DNA from: Antilocapra americana
Lineage: Eukaryota > Chordata > Mammalia > Artiodactyla > Antilocapridae
NCBI GenBank assembly: GCA_007570785.1
Contig: ML661885.1
Span: 13,982,915 to 14,046,914, forward strand
Direction: 5' to 3'
Length of the DNA: 64,000 nt
The notes under the pieces are model-generated. The model made no database searches and was not told the DNA's origin. It saw nothing but the letters and a program-made list of their open reading frames with translations. Shown piece by piece: positions 23,750 through 35,990 of the stretch (position 1 is its first letter; every line of letters begins with the position of its first letter). The position numbers and the translations under genes are program-made.

Positions 23750-23825
23750 TATTAGATGCAAATCAAAATCTGTTTTTGTTGACAGAGAGGCAATTAGCAT
23801 TCATTAACATATTCAGAACTTTGAA
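23750..23825. promoter_or_regulatory. Octamer / homeodomain motif cluster
   Basis: Within about 60 bp lie an octamer ATGCAAAT (23756-23763), TGACAG (23780-23785, MEIS/TGIF-type core), CAATTAG (about 23791-23797) and CATTAAC. Such clustering is typical of developmental enhancers, but each motif is short and common. Confidence 0.3.
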
Positions 23826-26091
23826 AGTGGGTTCAGTGGCTATTCTGAGGAAGGAAGGTCTTCAAACAATAAATGCTGGAAAGGATGTGAAGAAAAGGAG
23901 GGAGTGAAATGGATGAATAATTAAGAGCAAAATCACTCTTCAGAAAGTCCTTCAGGATACCTTTGGACAATCTTATCACTCAAGTAATGTTCAAAGTTAG
24001 CTGGGAGAGCAACTGTTGATGCTTTTGTATTGCGAAACAGCTAAAAACTAATCCAACACCTCTTGAAAGACAAGGAAAGAATGTGGATTCTGACACTTAG
24101 GGTAATTAGTCACTTTGAATTAGCCTAAAAAAATATGAAGAGTCATTCAAGGAAAGTTCTTCATCTTTTCTTATTTGTAACATGATAGGAAATACCTTTA
24201 ATAATTGCACTAACTGCCTTCTGATTCACATGTATTTTTCATGCATTATCAAAATAATCTTCCATTATATGAACATTATTTTTAAAGAAATTCTGCAGAA
24301 TGCAAAAGGAATTCACCTTGTTTTTAAAAACAGACGCAAAAATGATCCTAGTGTAGGTAATACTTTTTTTTTTCCACATGAGATGTGATGAAACCAAGCC
24401 TCAGAACATTTTTTAATGTTGATAGAGCAGGCTTGAAAAGACTTGTCCTATAAATTAGGCTGTTCTGGGGGCAAACTCATGTTGTTTTTAAACCACAGAG
24501 TGGGTCAGTGGGTGTGGTAATACACATGGTTGAATGGTGAATGTATAGATTAAAATACATTTTGCCACACTAGTTTCCAGAGGATTGTTTTGGCCTGGTA
24601 TTCCAAACCATGAGCCAAAACTTTGGTCAGTATTTTGACAACAGAGCCAGGAAAAACAAAAAAGGCTTAGCCTGTGAAAAAGAAATGAAGATGTAGTGAA
24701 GGAAAACAGTAGTCTCTCTGCCACTGCCTTACTCAATCCATATGTGGGCTTAGACACAGGAAATACCCACCATTCACCGCAATCAAGCCAGAGGCTTGTG
24801 CATCAGAAAGTGCCTTGTGGAACTAATTGGACTCTATTAAGATTGTCATTGACATGGGAAAACATTTTGAAATTTTAAATCAGAACATGCGATGTACATA
24901 GAAAAAGATAAGTCACATTGTTGGTTCAGAACTACAAATACAGGCATAGCACACATATGGACATGAAAGATTAGTATGCTGTATTCAGTGAGGTACTGTA
25001 TTCATTATCATTTGGGAGCGTGTTTGTCTTACTTCACTTTATATGTTTGCTTTTCATCTACGATCTTTCCAGGATGGGCTGATTTCACTGAGTATGTTCT
25101 GGCAACAGCTCAGAGCAGAGAAAATCTAAGCATTGCCAGTTGAAAATCATCATCAACAAAATTCATGGTACTTGCCACAACAGCAGAGTTTACAGGAAAA
25201 AAAATATATAGTTTGAGACAATGAAACTTCCAGGGAAGTTTTTTATTCATGAGGCTGGATGAAACCACATGTACTGTAAAGTATTCATGTACACTCACAC
25301 ATACAAACTTAACTTGGCCAACGAATCTTTGGGAAAGAGTATACTTCAGTATTTCCATTACAGATGTCTTGGAAGCTTATATCCCTTTTGTTCTTGTTAC
25401 AGTCCATTATATTATTACCTTGAGGATGACCTACACTGGAGTGTATGTGCTTTGTTCTGACAACTATCTCAGTGTTGAGGTCATCACTCACATTGTTTTA
25501 TAGATATGGTGAACTTGTTAATACTTTTGGGCCTAAAATCTGTATTTGGTTTACCTTTTTAAAAATATAATTTCCCACCCTTATGAGGAACACACTAGAA
25601 TTCATTCCCTTAAAATTTCTGGAAGGCATTACACTGTGTAGTCATTTGGGTCAAGATTTCTTTTATGTGAAGGGTGTCAGTATCCATTTTAAAAGATAAT
25701 TGGTGGTTAATATAGATAAGATGATCTCTTACCTAATTTTTCAGACCAGTGTTTAACCGCTGTTTTTTAGTAGGAAGCTTCTTTATTTTGTTAGTTTCAA
25801 AATGTCTTTGTCATGGGTCACTTCTAACGTAGTTCAGCGTTTCTCCAATTTCAAAAACAAAATGATTGCAACTAGGGAGGGTATGTACTTTGTGTTGGTG
25901 AAGCTTAGATTTACCATGAAGATATTGCCAAAGGGAAAGTTGGACAAGCAACAAATCATTGGAAGGCTTTGATATGTACGTGTGTGTGTTTAAATACCTT
26001 CATAATCTTAGTATCATAAAAATTGAAATCTGATCATCTGATTGCTAAGTTCTTTACGTGAATTCTGAGATCTAACTCCAGATGTTTATAT
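23826..26091. other. Repeat-free unique sequence
   Basis: AT-rich, no interspersed repeat recognised. Short frames on both strands lack any motif. Part of the repeat-poor block. Confidence 0.5.
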
Positions 26092-26190
26092 GAATTAACT
26101 CAATCCTTACAACAATCTTTTGGAGGAGGTACATTTATTACTCACATTTTGTGAGGAAACTGAGTCATAGAAAAGTAACCTGTAGGAATC
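26092..26190 (-). repeat. MIR fragment
   Basis: 'ttaactcaatccttacaaca' and 'gtgaggaaactgagtcatag' follow the antisense MIR core in order. Confidence 0.65.
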
Positions 26191-26829
26191 AGAACATAAG
26201 TGATTTCTTTGCAAATGATAAAACACTGGTTCCAGTGGGCTCCTACCTCAACTAGAAAATGTGCAGAAAATATTAACAACACAACTTTTAAGGCGATTGA
26301 AGTGCCTCCAAAGCCCCATCCTCATTTAAAATATTTCCCAGCATTGGAAGTACCATGTGAAAATATCAGAGGCAAAGTAGGCAAATAGAGATTCAAAAGA
26401 AAATAGCTACTGCAGAACCATATGATTCTATTAGTTTGAGATGATGTCATTTCCTTTCCTCACCACCTTGTCTCTCATATGTATAGATAATGTACACACA
26501 GCTCATGCCAGGTGACCATCACAGAAGGGTCTCACTGAGACAGGGAGAGAGAGGCCACCTGTAACTGCAGGAGTATGAACTCTTGTGCTTTATCTTCAAC
26601 AGGAGAGTCAAGTACTAGCCTATACAAAGGGAGAATCGAAGAACAGTAGATTTTACATTTTTTAAAGTAAAATAATTTTAAGGGGGGAGATGGGATTAAG
26701 GATGCTGCCTGGTACAGCATCCTTTAAAAAGGGCTTTGTTTTGAAGCCAGGCAAGTCTGTAATCTTGCATAGGGCTAGGTCCTCAATGTCTCCATTTGCA
26801 AACTGGAGGTATGCCAATCTCATTGTTGT
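26191..26829. other. Unique sequence
   Basis: No repeat or coding frame recognised. Confidence 0.4.
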
Positions 26830-27182
26830 CTTAATTAATTTTTATTGGAACGTAGTTGCTTTACAGAGTTGTGTTTGTTTCACATGTACACATTTGTCCA
26901 GCAAAGTGACATTCCCTCCTCTTGGATTTCCTTCCATTTAGGTCCCCATAGAGCACTGAGTCGGCTTCCTTGAGCTATACAGTATGTTCTCATCAGTTAT
27001 CTATTTTATACATAGTATCAATAGTGTACATATGTCAATCCCAACCTCCCAATTCATCCCACCCCCTCTTTTCTGCCTGTGGTGTCCATATATTTGTTCC
27101 CCATGTCTGTGTCTCTACCTCTGTTTTGCAAAGAAGATCATTTATTACCACTTTTCTAGACTCTACATATATGCATTAATTT
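26830..27182 (-). mobile_element. Ruminant L1 3' end, 5'-truncated
   Basis: On the plus strand 'tttttattggaacgtagttg', 'gagctatacagtatgttctc' and 'tgcctgtggtgtccatatat' are consecutive parts of an antisense bovine-type L1 3' UTR. Only about 350 bp is present. Confidence 0.75.
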
Positions 27183-27221
27183 TCATTGGTTTTTGAACAT
27201 CCTAGGTGACAATGACCCTTA

Positions 27222-27478
27222 ACTTGTTTAGCAGCCTGGTTTAAGGCACGTGCTCTGAAATTAAACAGCTGGATCTGAATCCTGACTCTGTGAGACCAAG
27301 GTCAGTAAATAAATCTTTCCAGCTTGCATTTCCTCTTCTGCAAAGTAGCTGTGAAGACAACCATGTTACCCACTGTATTGAGAATTAAATCAGGTAATGT
27401 AGATTAAGTACCTAATAGAATTCTTGGCAAAGAGTAGTTGCTCAGTGAGTGCCAGTGTAATTACTGACATTACTTGAG
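27222..27478 (+). repeat. MIR, near full-length
   Basis: Starts 'agcctggtttaaggcacgtg', continues 'ggatctgaatcctgactctg' and ends 'gtagttgctcagtgagtgcc', following the MIR consensus from the tRNA-related head to the 3' end. Confidence 0.75.
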
Positions 27479-28984
27479 AAAGAGTAAAACAAGATCAATA
27501 GCATTTGAGTCCCCATGCCCTTTCTAATAATCCCTTTTAAAAATCCAAATAATAAACTTCTGTTTTCCATGTAGTGGAACCCTAGGTTCTATATTTCCCT
27601 TTTAAATTTTTACATTTGAACTTCATCTATGAAATGGGTGTTAGAATCCTCTAACTCCATCATGGTAAGTCTTTAAAACGTCATTAGGCCATCTTTGTTC
27701 AGAATTTAATTTCTTAAAATGGCATCTCTATGGTACTGCACATAAAAGTTATTAATGAACTGACATTTAGTGAGACATGAACTATCATTTTGTTAGGCCA
27801 AATTCCTAACCTCAGAAACCCAGGGGGTGATTTTGCTTCATTGGTTTGAATGGGATGATAAGTTATCCAAACAGCTTTAATTCTAAGGAGTAATTTTAGG
27901 ACAAATCTTTCTCTATTTTAAAACCCATTGTGTATATACATAAATTTCAAGCCACAACTTACAAATGCCCGTGGAAAAGATAAGTGAGAGAAAGGATAAA
28001 ATAATATTTCCAGACTTAAAGGAAAGCCTGTCAACTGAGAATGTCATGGGTGACAGTTACACTGTAAGCCACCAATAAAAGATCAAGGCGTTCTGGACAG
28101 TACTTCTGTGTTCTTTATATCCTGACCTTTGTTATGGCAGGCTTGGAGTGATTTTGACTAAAAATCACCCCTGAGGGTACAATGAAATTTGCTCGTTAAA
28201 CTATTTTAGTGTTTTTTCTGGATATCATGCATAGCATGCCGCTGTCTTTCTGTGGTGGAACCCAAAGCTAATAGCTTTTACTGATTCTGCAGATAAATAT
28301 CATATGTCACCACTCATTATAAATCTGTTCTAAAACCCAAGTTCCCATTAATAAACATTGTCTTTGTTTTCAAATAATTAATGCAAAAAACAACACTCAA
28401 AACTTTTTAGAGAGTCTATAGCTAGTTCTGGATAGAAAATTTTAACTTCAGATATTATAATGGAATTTTATAAGTTCATATTTGGCCCCTATCTATTTTC
28501 TTTATTTCTTTTTAAATATGACCTTATGTGCGGTCCTGTAGTTCACTTGTCTGTTAGTAACCTGACCATTATATTTTATTTTCTGAACCAGGATATTTTG
28601 AGAGTGTTACCCAGAACAACCAGGACTGGCCTGTGGAAAAAGGGAGGGAAAGTTGGCCTGTCCACAGCATAGTTTTAATCAACCTCATGATTTAATTCTG
28701 TAGATTGTGGAATAAGATGGTGGTTTCATGAAAAAAAAAAAAAAGCTACAGTTTTTACCAATTAATACTCATATTGATACCAGAGCATATTGAAAACAAA
28801 TATACCAGAATCTTTAAAATCTAATAATTTTTCAAATTAGCAAGTGAGTTGTCAGAAGTTCATATTATTCTAGACTATCTGTTGCTCTTTGAATTAGATT
28901 ATATGGCCATTTTTGGAAAATACTAAATATTGGCTACTAAGTATAGCCTTTTCTCTTTGCATTATATTTCTGGCTTTTAAAATA
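27479..28984. other. Unique AT-rich sequence
   Basis: No recognised repeat apart from an A14 run at 28731-28744. No supported gene. Confidence 0.4.
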
Positions 28985-29032
28985 GTATTTGGCCCTTATG
29001 AGGTATTTGGTAAATATCTGTTGAATGAATGA
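28985..29032 (+). repeat. L2 3' terminus
   Basis: 'gaggtatttggtaaatatctgttgaatgaatgaa' matches the L2 3' end with its TGAA tail. Confidence 0.55.
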
Positions 29033-29845
29033 AAAAGTGGACCAAATTATTTTTGGTTAATCTGGGACTCTCTGGATAATTCAGAGCTAATCAACAATTG
29101 AAAAAAATTATTATTCCAGATTTCTTTGTAAAAGGAAACCACATTCTACCTCTTTTTGGAAGGTACACATATATGAATACGACCACATTACTTACTAAAA
29201 TATCAAGCTATTATGTACACATTACTGAAATAAACCACACAAATCATTTCATAGACACAGAAATGCCACTTCAACAAAATGAGCAGCTTTTCTATTTGTC
29301 TTAAGGGAGCCATTTTTATAACTAAAATGTTTTTTCAAATTCTTGAAAAATGAGTATGTATCATCTCATAATATCTTTTTTTCCCTTCACCATGAGATAG
29401 TTATTTATCAGTAGCTCTTTTTTTTTCATATTTAGATACTAAAAACTAATTTCATCCTCCAGAAAATAAGAATTTTTTGGTATGTCTCACTTGAGAAGCA
29501 TCATGTACAGATATACAGACAATACAAAAACTTTATGATACATTGTTATCCTAGGGTCTCAAGGTTGGACAGCAACTGGAAGTTATGTGTTATAAATGCT
29601 TGATAATTCATCTACCACTTTTCCGTTCTTCCTGAAATATGCTTTATTTTCTTGTCCATGACCCAGCTCTGAGACTTGGGAGACAAGGAAACCACTTTCA
29701 TGAAGCTCTAGCAAGTAGTTGTCTATTTCCTAACACTTTGCACCACTCCGGATCTAGGAGCAGTCCTTCTTCTCACTGCTGCTCTCAGGTTGTCAGTCAC
29801 CTCCTGTCTGAAGCCCATCCTATTTGGCTAGGCCATTGGAAAGCT
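29033..29845. other. Unique sequence
   Basis: AT-rich to about 29600, then C/T-rich. No repeat or gene recognised. Confidence 0.4.
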
Positions 29846-30025
29846 GGGCTTCCCAAGTGGCGCTAGTGGTAAAGAACCTGTCTGCCAATGCAGGAGACAT
29901 AGGAGACTCAAGTTCAGTCCCTGGGTTGGGAAGATCCCCTGGAGCAGGGCACAGCAACCCACTCCAGTATTCATGCCTGGGGAATCCCATGGACCAGATA
30001 CAACTGAAGCAACTTAGCATGCACG
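29846..30025 (+). mobile_element. Bov-tA SINE
   Basis: Starts GGGCTTCCCAAGTGGCGCTAG and ends 'gaagcaacttagcatgcacg'. The body skips from 'catggaccagatac' to the tail, a small internal deletion. Confidence 0.88.
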
Positions 30026-30229
30026 CACTGGGAAGTCAGAAACTTCTCAGCCAGTGGAAGACACTGGCCTTTGGCTATAGACCTTCTTCCCACCTCAAGC
30101 CCTGCCATCATCTTGAGTTACTTCAGGACCCACAGATTCAACTGCCATCACCAGTGCCTCTTGGTTCCTCACTTCTTTCTGACCTTGGTCTCCACTCCAC
30201 TTCAGTCCCGTAGGTTATAACCTCACCTC

Positions 30230-30910
30230 AGACACTGTCGTTATCTACGATTTCTCTGCCTCCAGTATCCCTAATTTTGAAATTCTTCTCCGATCATGAC
30301 CCTCCTGCTTTCAGCTTATCTGTTCAACTACTCCCAGCTGCCCCCCCCCCAAACACTGCAATGCTTCTTTCTCCTCATTTGGAACCTCTAGGTCACTGAC
30401 TGTTTCACTTTATACAAATATATTCGCCTTTGCTTTTTCTCCCCTTAATTTCATTCCTATCCAGATTAGAGCTTTCAAGCCATCATTTCAGTAATGAAAA
30501 CCATGCTTTCAATAATCTAAACTACCTCCACCTCTTATCTTTTGACTGTATTTACCTCCAAATCATTAGGTTTGGTGAATCTAACTATTTTCTCTGTGTC
30601 ACATAACATGGCAGCTTGGTTCTACTACATTTATGGCCAACCTCAAATGCCGCCTTGACAGTGCTGCATTATTTTGATCAAGTCACTTTCTCACTTTCCT
30701 CAAACCTCCGCACCTTCGCCCTTTTCCCAGCAGATGACCTCACCTCCTACCTGACGAAGAAAATAGAATCAGAGAGGAACCCACTCATGTGTTTTTTGGT
30801 TAACACTAAATACACAAAAGTACCTTTACCTATATCTAATTTTGTATTCTTTCTTTATTTTAAAATAACCCCTAACTTTTTATCTAAAGCTAACTCCTCT
30901 GCCATTTAGG
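30230..30910 (+). repeat. L2-type LINE, internal fragment
   Basis: 'gacctcacctcctacctgac' followed by 'gaagaaaatagaatc' and, after a gap, 'ctaaagctaactcctctgcc' follows the L2/CR1-clade order leading into the reverse transcriptase, where the family reads roughly LLSKANPSTC. The copy is decayed and encodes nothing functional. Confidence 0.45.
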
Positions 30911-31699
30911 AGGTTACAGTAATTGTCTAAGTGGAATATGATGTCAGCTTAGAGGAAAAGGTGATAATTGGTTACATTCACGACATATTTGGAAGGTAGA
31001 ATCCACAGCACCTTCTAGTGGCTCAAAGATGGGTATAATATAGGAGAAAGGAAAAAAAATATATCAAGATTGATTCCTATGGGTTCTGCTTTGGCTATAG
31101 TGGAGCAGAATTTATTGGACTGTGTACTAAGAACTGGAGGAACTGAATAAAATATTAAAAACATGGGTATAAAGATAACACAGAATCACCAAGAAAGCCA
31201 AAATATGAAGCCCCAAGAACTACTTTCCTCCCTAAAAAGAGTAAGTACAGAGAATTAACCCAACATCCAGTGCTGCTTTTCCACTTGAGACATTTACAGA
31301 TCCATATGTCAGCACAGAGGCTGAAAAAGTGAGCAGGACTGTCAACACTCTCACAGGGCTAGGGAGACAAAAATTGATATTTAGGACTCATCAGGATAGA
31401 GGGGCCCTGGAAAATGCCTCAGATATTCTGTTGAGATCCCTAAAGGGCTTTACTCTATGAGTAAAACTGAACTATTAAAAAAAAGAACTGCCAATGGGTC
31501 AGACTTTCTAAGACTGAAAATCAAATCAGAATCAGCTCCAACACTGATGCCTTTCAGATTTTCTGCTACTTCCTGTAAATGCAAAAGCAAATTCTCTAGA
31601 GGAAAATATCATCCAGAGCCTCAACTGTCTGATATTTAACCAAAAATAAACAAGCATATCAGGAAATATAACTAAATAACTAAAAAACCAAGAGAGTAA
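30911..31699. other. Unclassified sequence
   Basis: A-rich. It may be the upstream part of the L1-related element that follows, but I cannot align it from memory. No gene support. Confidence 0.35.
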
Positions 31700-32660
31700 T
31701 AGAAGATAAACAGACCACTTGGAGATTCAGTTATTTGAATATTTACACTAACTTAAAAAAAAAAGAAAGCACTGATACATGTTTTAAAAATGGGCTGCAA
31801 GGTAGTGAAGTCCAGAAGATAGCCAGATATTAAAAAGAAAGTTGAAGGCTGAAAAATTAAAAAAAAAATTAAGTACTTAATGAGTGCGTGCTAAGTCACT
31901 TCTGTTGTGTCCGACTCTTTGAGACCCTATGGACTGTAGTTCCTCTGTCCATGGATTCTCCAGGCAAGAATTCTGGAGTGGGTTGCCATGCCCTCCTCCA
32001 GGGGAACTTCCAGGGGTGATGAAATCTGTCCATCCACAGATTTTAATCATCTAACAAATATAAAGTCACAGAAAATAAAAAGAAGCTCATGCCTTGATAC
32101 ATCATAGAGAAATGGCCAGAAACCAAAGACAAAGAGAAAATCTTAAAAGTAGCTATGGTGGTGTGGTAGAGGACAGACTATTTGAAGAGTAATATTAAGC
32201 TACTTCTTAACAGCAACAAAGCTAGAAGATAGAGAAATGGAATTAATAACGTAATGTAGGAAAAAAAAAATCTCCTGCCAACCTAGAATTCTTTATCCAG
32301 TGAAAAATCCTTCAGGAATACAGATAGTTTTTTCAAATAAAAACCGAGAGCAATTGCCACCAGGATATTTACATTAAAATAAATATCTAAGGATTTATTT
32401 TTCAGGAAGAATCAAAATCATCCCAGTTGGAAGATGAGAGATGCAAGAAAAGATAGAGAGGGGGGAAAATGATAAAATGTTGGTAGATGTAAGTACTGAC
32501 TGTATAAAATTAAAAAATAATTATTTACTGTGAGGATAAAATTTCATGGAGAGTTAAAACCAGAGTAATCTAAATGAGGATGGGGTAAATTAAGTGCTTG
32601 ATTTGTCCAGGATAAGGATAAAAGAACCAATTTACATGACACACATATATTTTTTAATGT
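31700..32660 (+). mobile_element. Old L1-related element (HAL1-like), internal
   Basis: 'agacaaagagaaaatcttaa', 'cctagaattctttatccagtg' and 'aatccttcaggaatacag' appear in the order of old L1/HAL1 internal sequence. It is split by a minus-strand SINE fragment. Confidence 0.5.
31881..32010 (-). mobile_element. Bov-tA SINE, partial
   Basis: Tail and body only (gtgtccgactctttgagacc to ctcctccaggggaacttcc); the tRNA-like head is missing. Confidence 0.85.
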
Positions 32661-32704
32661 AAGCTTTTCTGTATTGTTTCTTTCCTGTGCATGTAGTATC
32701 TTTA

Positions 32705-33780
32705 TGGACTCCTTTTTATACAGTTTTATTGACTATAATTGACATACAGTAAGCTCAGGAATTTTGTAAGATTTAACATGTATAAACACTGATGAAACAA
32801 TCACCACAATCAAGATAATGAACATATATCTAAACCCCAAGAGTTTTCTTGTGCCCCATTGTAACCTCCTCCCCTGCTCCAACACACTATTCCCAGGCAA
32901 CTATCAATCGGCTTTATAGCACTATAAATGAGTTTGCATTTTCTGAACATTTAGGTAAATGAAAGCATACAATAGATTCTTCTTTTCTCTAGCTTCTTTC
33001 ACTCAGCATCACTAAGATTTATGCATGCTATTGCATGTAACGGTGGTTATTTTTATGGATGACTTGCGTTCCTTTGTATGGATATCGTACAATTTGTTTA
33101 TATTTTCATTCATTAATTACAGTTGCTTTCCAGTTTTTGGCCATTTCATATAAAGTCATAACATTTGTGTGTGAGTCTTAGTGTTGACATTTACTTTAAC
33201 TTAAATCTTTGGTAAATACCTAGAGGTAGAATGGCTGAGTCTTTGGATAGGAATATGCTTAACTGAAAAAAAAAAAACACTTAACAAAGTTTTAAAGTTT
33301 TGCACCATTTTACATTCCCACAAGTAGGGAGTTAGGGTTCCAGTTGTTCCACCTTCTAGCACATGGTATAGTAGTCTTCAATTGTTGGCATTCTAATAGG
33401 TGTGTAGTGATGTCCCATTGGTGTTTTAATTTGCATCCCCCTACTGACTAAACATGTGAATCATCTTTTCACATGCTTATTTACTATCTGTATATCTTTT
33501 TTGGTGAAGGATCTGTTCCAATCTTTTGTCTATATTTTGAATTTAATTGTTTTCTTATTGAGTTTGAGAGTTCTCTGTATTTTCTGAAGCAAGGTTTCTT
33601 ACAAATTAGATATGTGATTTGTAAATATTTTCTTCCAGTCTGTAGCTTCTTGTCAATCTCGTAACAGTCTTTCAAATAACACAGTTCTATATTTTGATGA
33701 AAGCCAATTTATCAATTTATTCTTTTATGGACAATGCATCGGCATCATATTATACACAGGTTTGTTTCTTGTAGGAAGTA
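32705..33780 (-). mobile_element. Old L1 3' UTR and end of ORF2
   Basis: The plus strand reads 'ttattgactataattgacatac', 'ccatttcatataaagtcata', 'taataggtgtgtagtgatgtc' and 'gtttgtaaatattttcttcc', the antisense order of an L1M-type 3' UTR then the ORF2 C-terminal region. Reading frames are broken by stops and indels. Confidence 0.75.
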
Positions 33781-33888
33781 TACATTTGAGTATTGTTTTT
33801 CTCAAACCAATCTGACAGTCTGCAACTTTTACTGGAGTATTTAGACTAATTCTCACATTTAATGGGATAACTGACTTGGTTGGGTTTA

Positions 33889-34179
33889 TTTATTTAGGCT
33901 ATGTTGGTTCTCATTGCTGCACGGGCTTTTCTGTAGCTGCCTCTAGAGTGGGGAGGTAGTCATGATATGTGAGCTTCTCATTGCAGTGGCTTCTCTCGTT
34001 TCAGAGCATAGGCTCTGGGGTGCTCATGCTTTAGTTGCAGCTCCCAGGCTCTAAAGCACAGGCTCAGTAGTTGTAGTGTAGGTACTTAACTGCTCCAGGG
34101 CATGTGAGATCTTCCTGGATCAGGGATGGAAACCATGTTTCCTGCATTGGCTGGTGGAATCTACACCAGGGAGGCCCAT
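33889..34179 (-). mobile_element. CHR/ART2-type SINE with TSD
   Basis: Antisense CHR sequence (cttagttgcagc-like stretch, 'catgtgagatcttcctggat', 'tcagggatggaaacc'). It is flanked by the duplication TTGGTTGGGTTTA (33876-33888) / TTGGTTGGGCTTA (34180-34192). The flanks rejoin into continuous L1 sequence. Confidence 0.85.
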
Positions 34180-34229
34180 TTGGTTGGGCTTAAGTCTATC
34201 ATCTTCTTATTTGTTTTCTATAATATGTG

Positions 34230-34636
34230 TTCCATGCAGGACTGACTACATAATTTCGGGGGCACAGTGCAACATGAAAATGTGGAGTTCTTCTTCATAA
34301 ATTATTGAAGTTGAAGTCTAGTTGCTAAGTTATGTCCGACTCTTGTGACCCCATGGACTGTAGCCCACTAGGCTCCTCTGTCCATGGGATTTTCCAGGCA
34401 AGAATACTGGAGTGGGTTGTCATTTCCTTCTCCAGAGGATCTTCCCGAACCAGGGATCAAACCCTGGTCTCCTGCATTGCAGGCAGATTCTTCACAAACT
34501 GAGCCACCAGGGAAGCTCCTCATAAATTATTACTCATTTCAAAATGGCAGCAGCAGAGCACTAATACAGACGTGGGACACAGGTTTAGTGCAAGGCCTCA
34601 TATGACTGCCCAGGTCAGATGACTATGAACCTGGCT
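34230..34636. mobile_element. Unclassified element, possibly hAT-like
   Basis: A non-L1 insert in L1 starts near 'caggactgactacataattt' and ends near 'atgaacctggctctg'. The two ends are weakly inverted and both begin with CAG after reverse complementing, as in hAT terminal repeats. The two halves are separated by a Bov-tA. Family assignment is a guess. Confidence 0.3.
34307..34519 (-). mobile_element. Bov-tA SINE with TSD
   Basis: Complete reverse-strand Bov-tA ending 'gagccaccagggaagctc', flanked by the perfect 12-bp duplication TCATAAATTATT at 34295-34306 and 34520-34531. Confidence 0.95.
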
Positions 34637-35990
34637 CTGGTCCATCTGTTCTGTTTTTCTCTTTGTTTTCTTTTTCTACCCTTTTTGGATTGAATGACTT
34701 TTTAAATGATTCTATTTCAGATCTTTTATGGATCTATTAACTATAACTCTTTGTTTTGTTATTCTAGTGATTGCGCTAATACATATATATAAAATGAATT
34801 CAAGTGACATCCTACATCACATATATTGTAAAAACCTTACAACAGCGTCCTTTTATTGCTCCTGTTCCAGCCCCTCTGCTATTATTGCCATATATCTTAC
34901 TTTTTGTATATATTATATACCATGATACATTGTTATTGTTTTGCTTTAAACAGTTGATTTTCTTTTGTGTGTTTAACTATTAAGAAAATATGCTTATGTT
35001 TACCCATGTTGTTACTATTTCTGATTCTTTTTATTCCTTTGAGTAGATACATTCCTTTGTGCAGATACAGGTTTTCTTCCTGCCTGAAGGACTTTCTTTA
35101 ATATTTCTGTAGTGGAGGTCTGCTGTCATTTAACTTTGTTTAACTTTGTTCTTCTCTTTTTTCCTTTACTTGTTTTTAAGAGTTTCTCTTTATCACTTAA
35201 GTCACATTTTGATTACGATTAGCTTTGATGTACTGTTCTTTGTATTTCTTGTGTTTGGTGTTATTGAGCTTCAAGAACCTGTAGGTTAACAATTTTCATT
35301 AAATTTGAAAACTTTTTGGTCAGTATTTTTCAAGTATTTTTTTTCTCTCTCTTCTTTCCTTCAGAGAGTGCAATGTTATGATATTTGGCTGCACAAAGTT
35401 GTCCTAAAGTTTAATGATCACTGATCTTCAGTATTTTTTTTTTTTTGCAGCCCTTTTTCTCTCTGTTTCATTTTGGGTAGTTTCTGCTGTTATGTCTTCA
35501 GGTTTAAACACATTTTCTTCTTCTGTGCCCAATCTGCCATTTATCTGATTCAGTGTATTTTTTATCTCAATCATTTTGGTTTTCATTTCAAGAAGTTTCA
35601 TTTGGGTCTGCTTTTGACCTTTCCTATCTTAAAATGTTCAATTGTTTCTCTAATATAATAACTGTTTTAAAGCACTTTTCTATTTATCATTTATGTCATG
35701 TCAGAATCCTGTTCATATGGGTTATAGTTTTGTTTCTTTGCATGCCAGTGACTCTTATTGATGCTGATCACAAAAGGGTATTTTATTTGAGTTTTAGACA
35801 TTTTATATTGCCATAAATTTTCTGGAGCTTTATTCTGGGGCAAAAATAATGTGGTTACATGATTTGGAATCAGTTGTATCTTTTAGGCTCTTGTTTTACC
35901 CTTTATTACATGAGATAAGAACAACAGCTAACCTATAGTTACCCCCCCACTACTGAGGTGAGTTTTTTGTTGTTGTTGTCATCAGTGCTT

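Larger units (their letters stand above)
33781..35990 (-). mobile_element. Old L1 internal region, nested insertions
   Basis: 'caatctgacagtctgcaact', 'taactataactctttgttttg' and 'ctgtagtggaggtctgctgtc' are antisense L1M segments in order. The element is interrupted by a CHR-type SINE, by an unclassified element at about 34230-34635 and by a Bov-tA inside that. Whether it belongs with the adjacent 3' fragment through an internal deletion is uncertain. Confidence 0.65.

Noticed and set aside
31007..31021. CTCF-like motif on the minus strand (CCACTAGAAGGTGCT)
   Set aside because: It departs from the core at two important positions, and such partial matches are frequent by chance.
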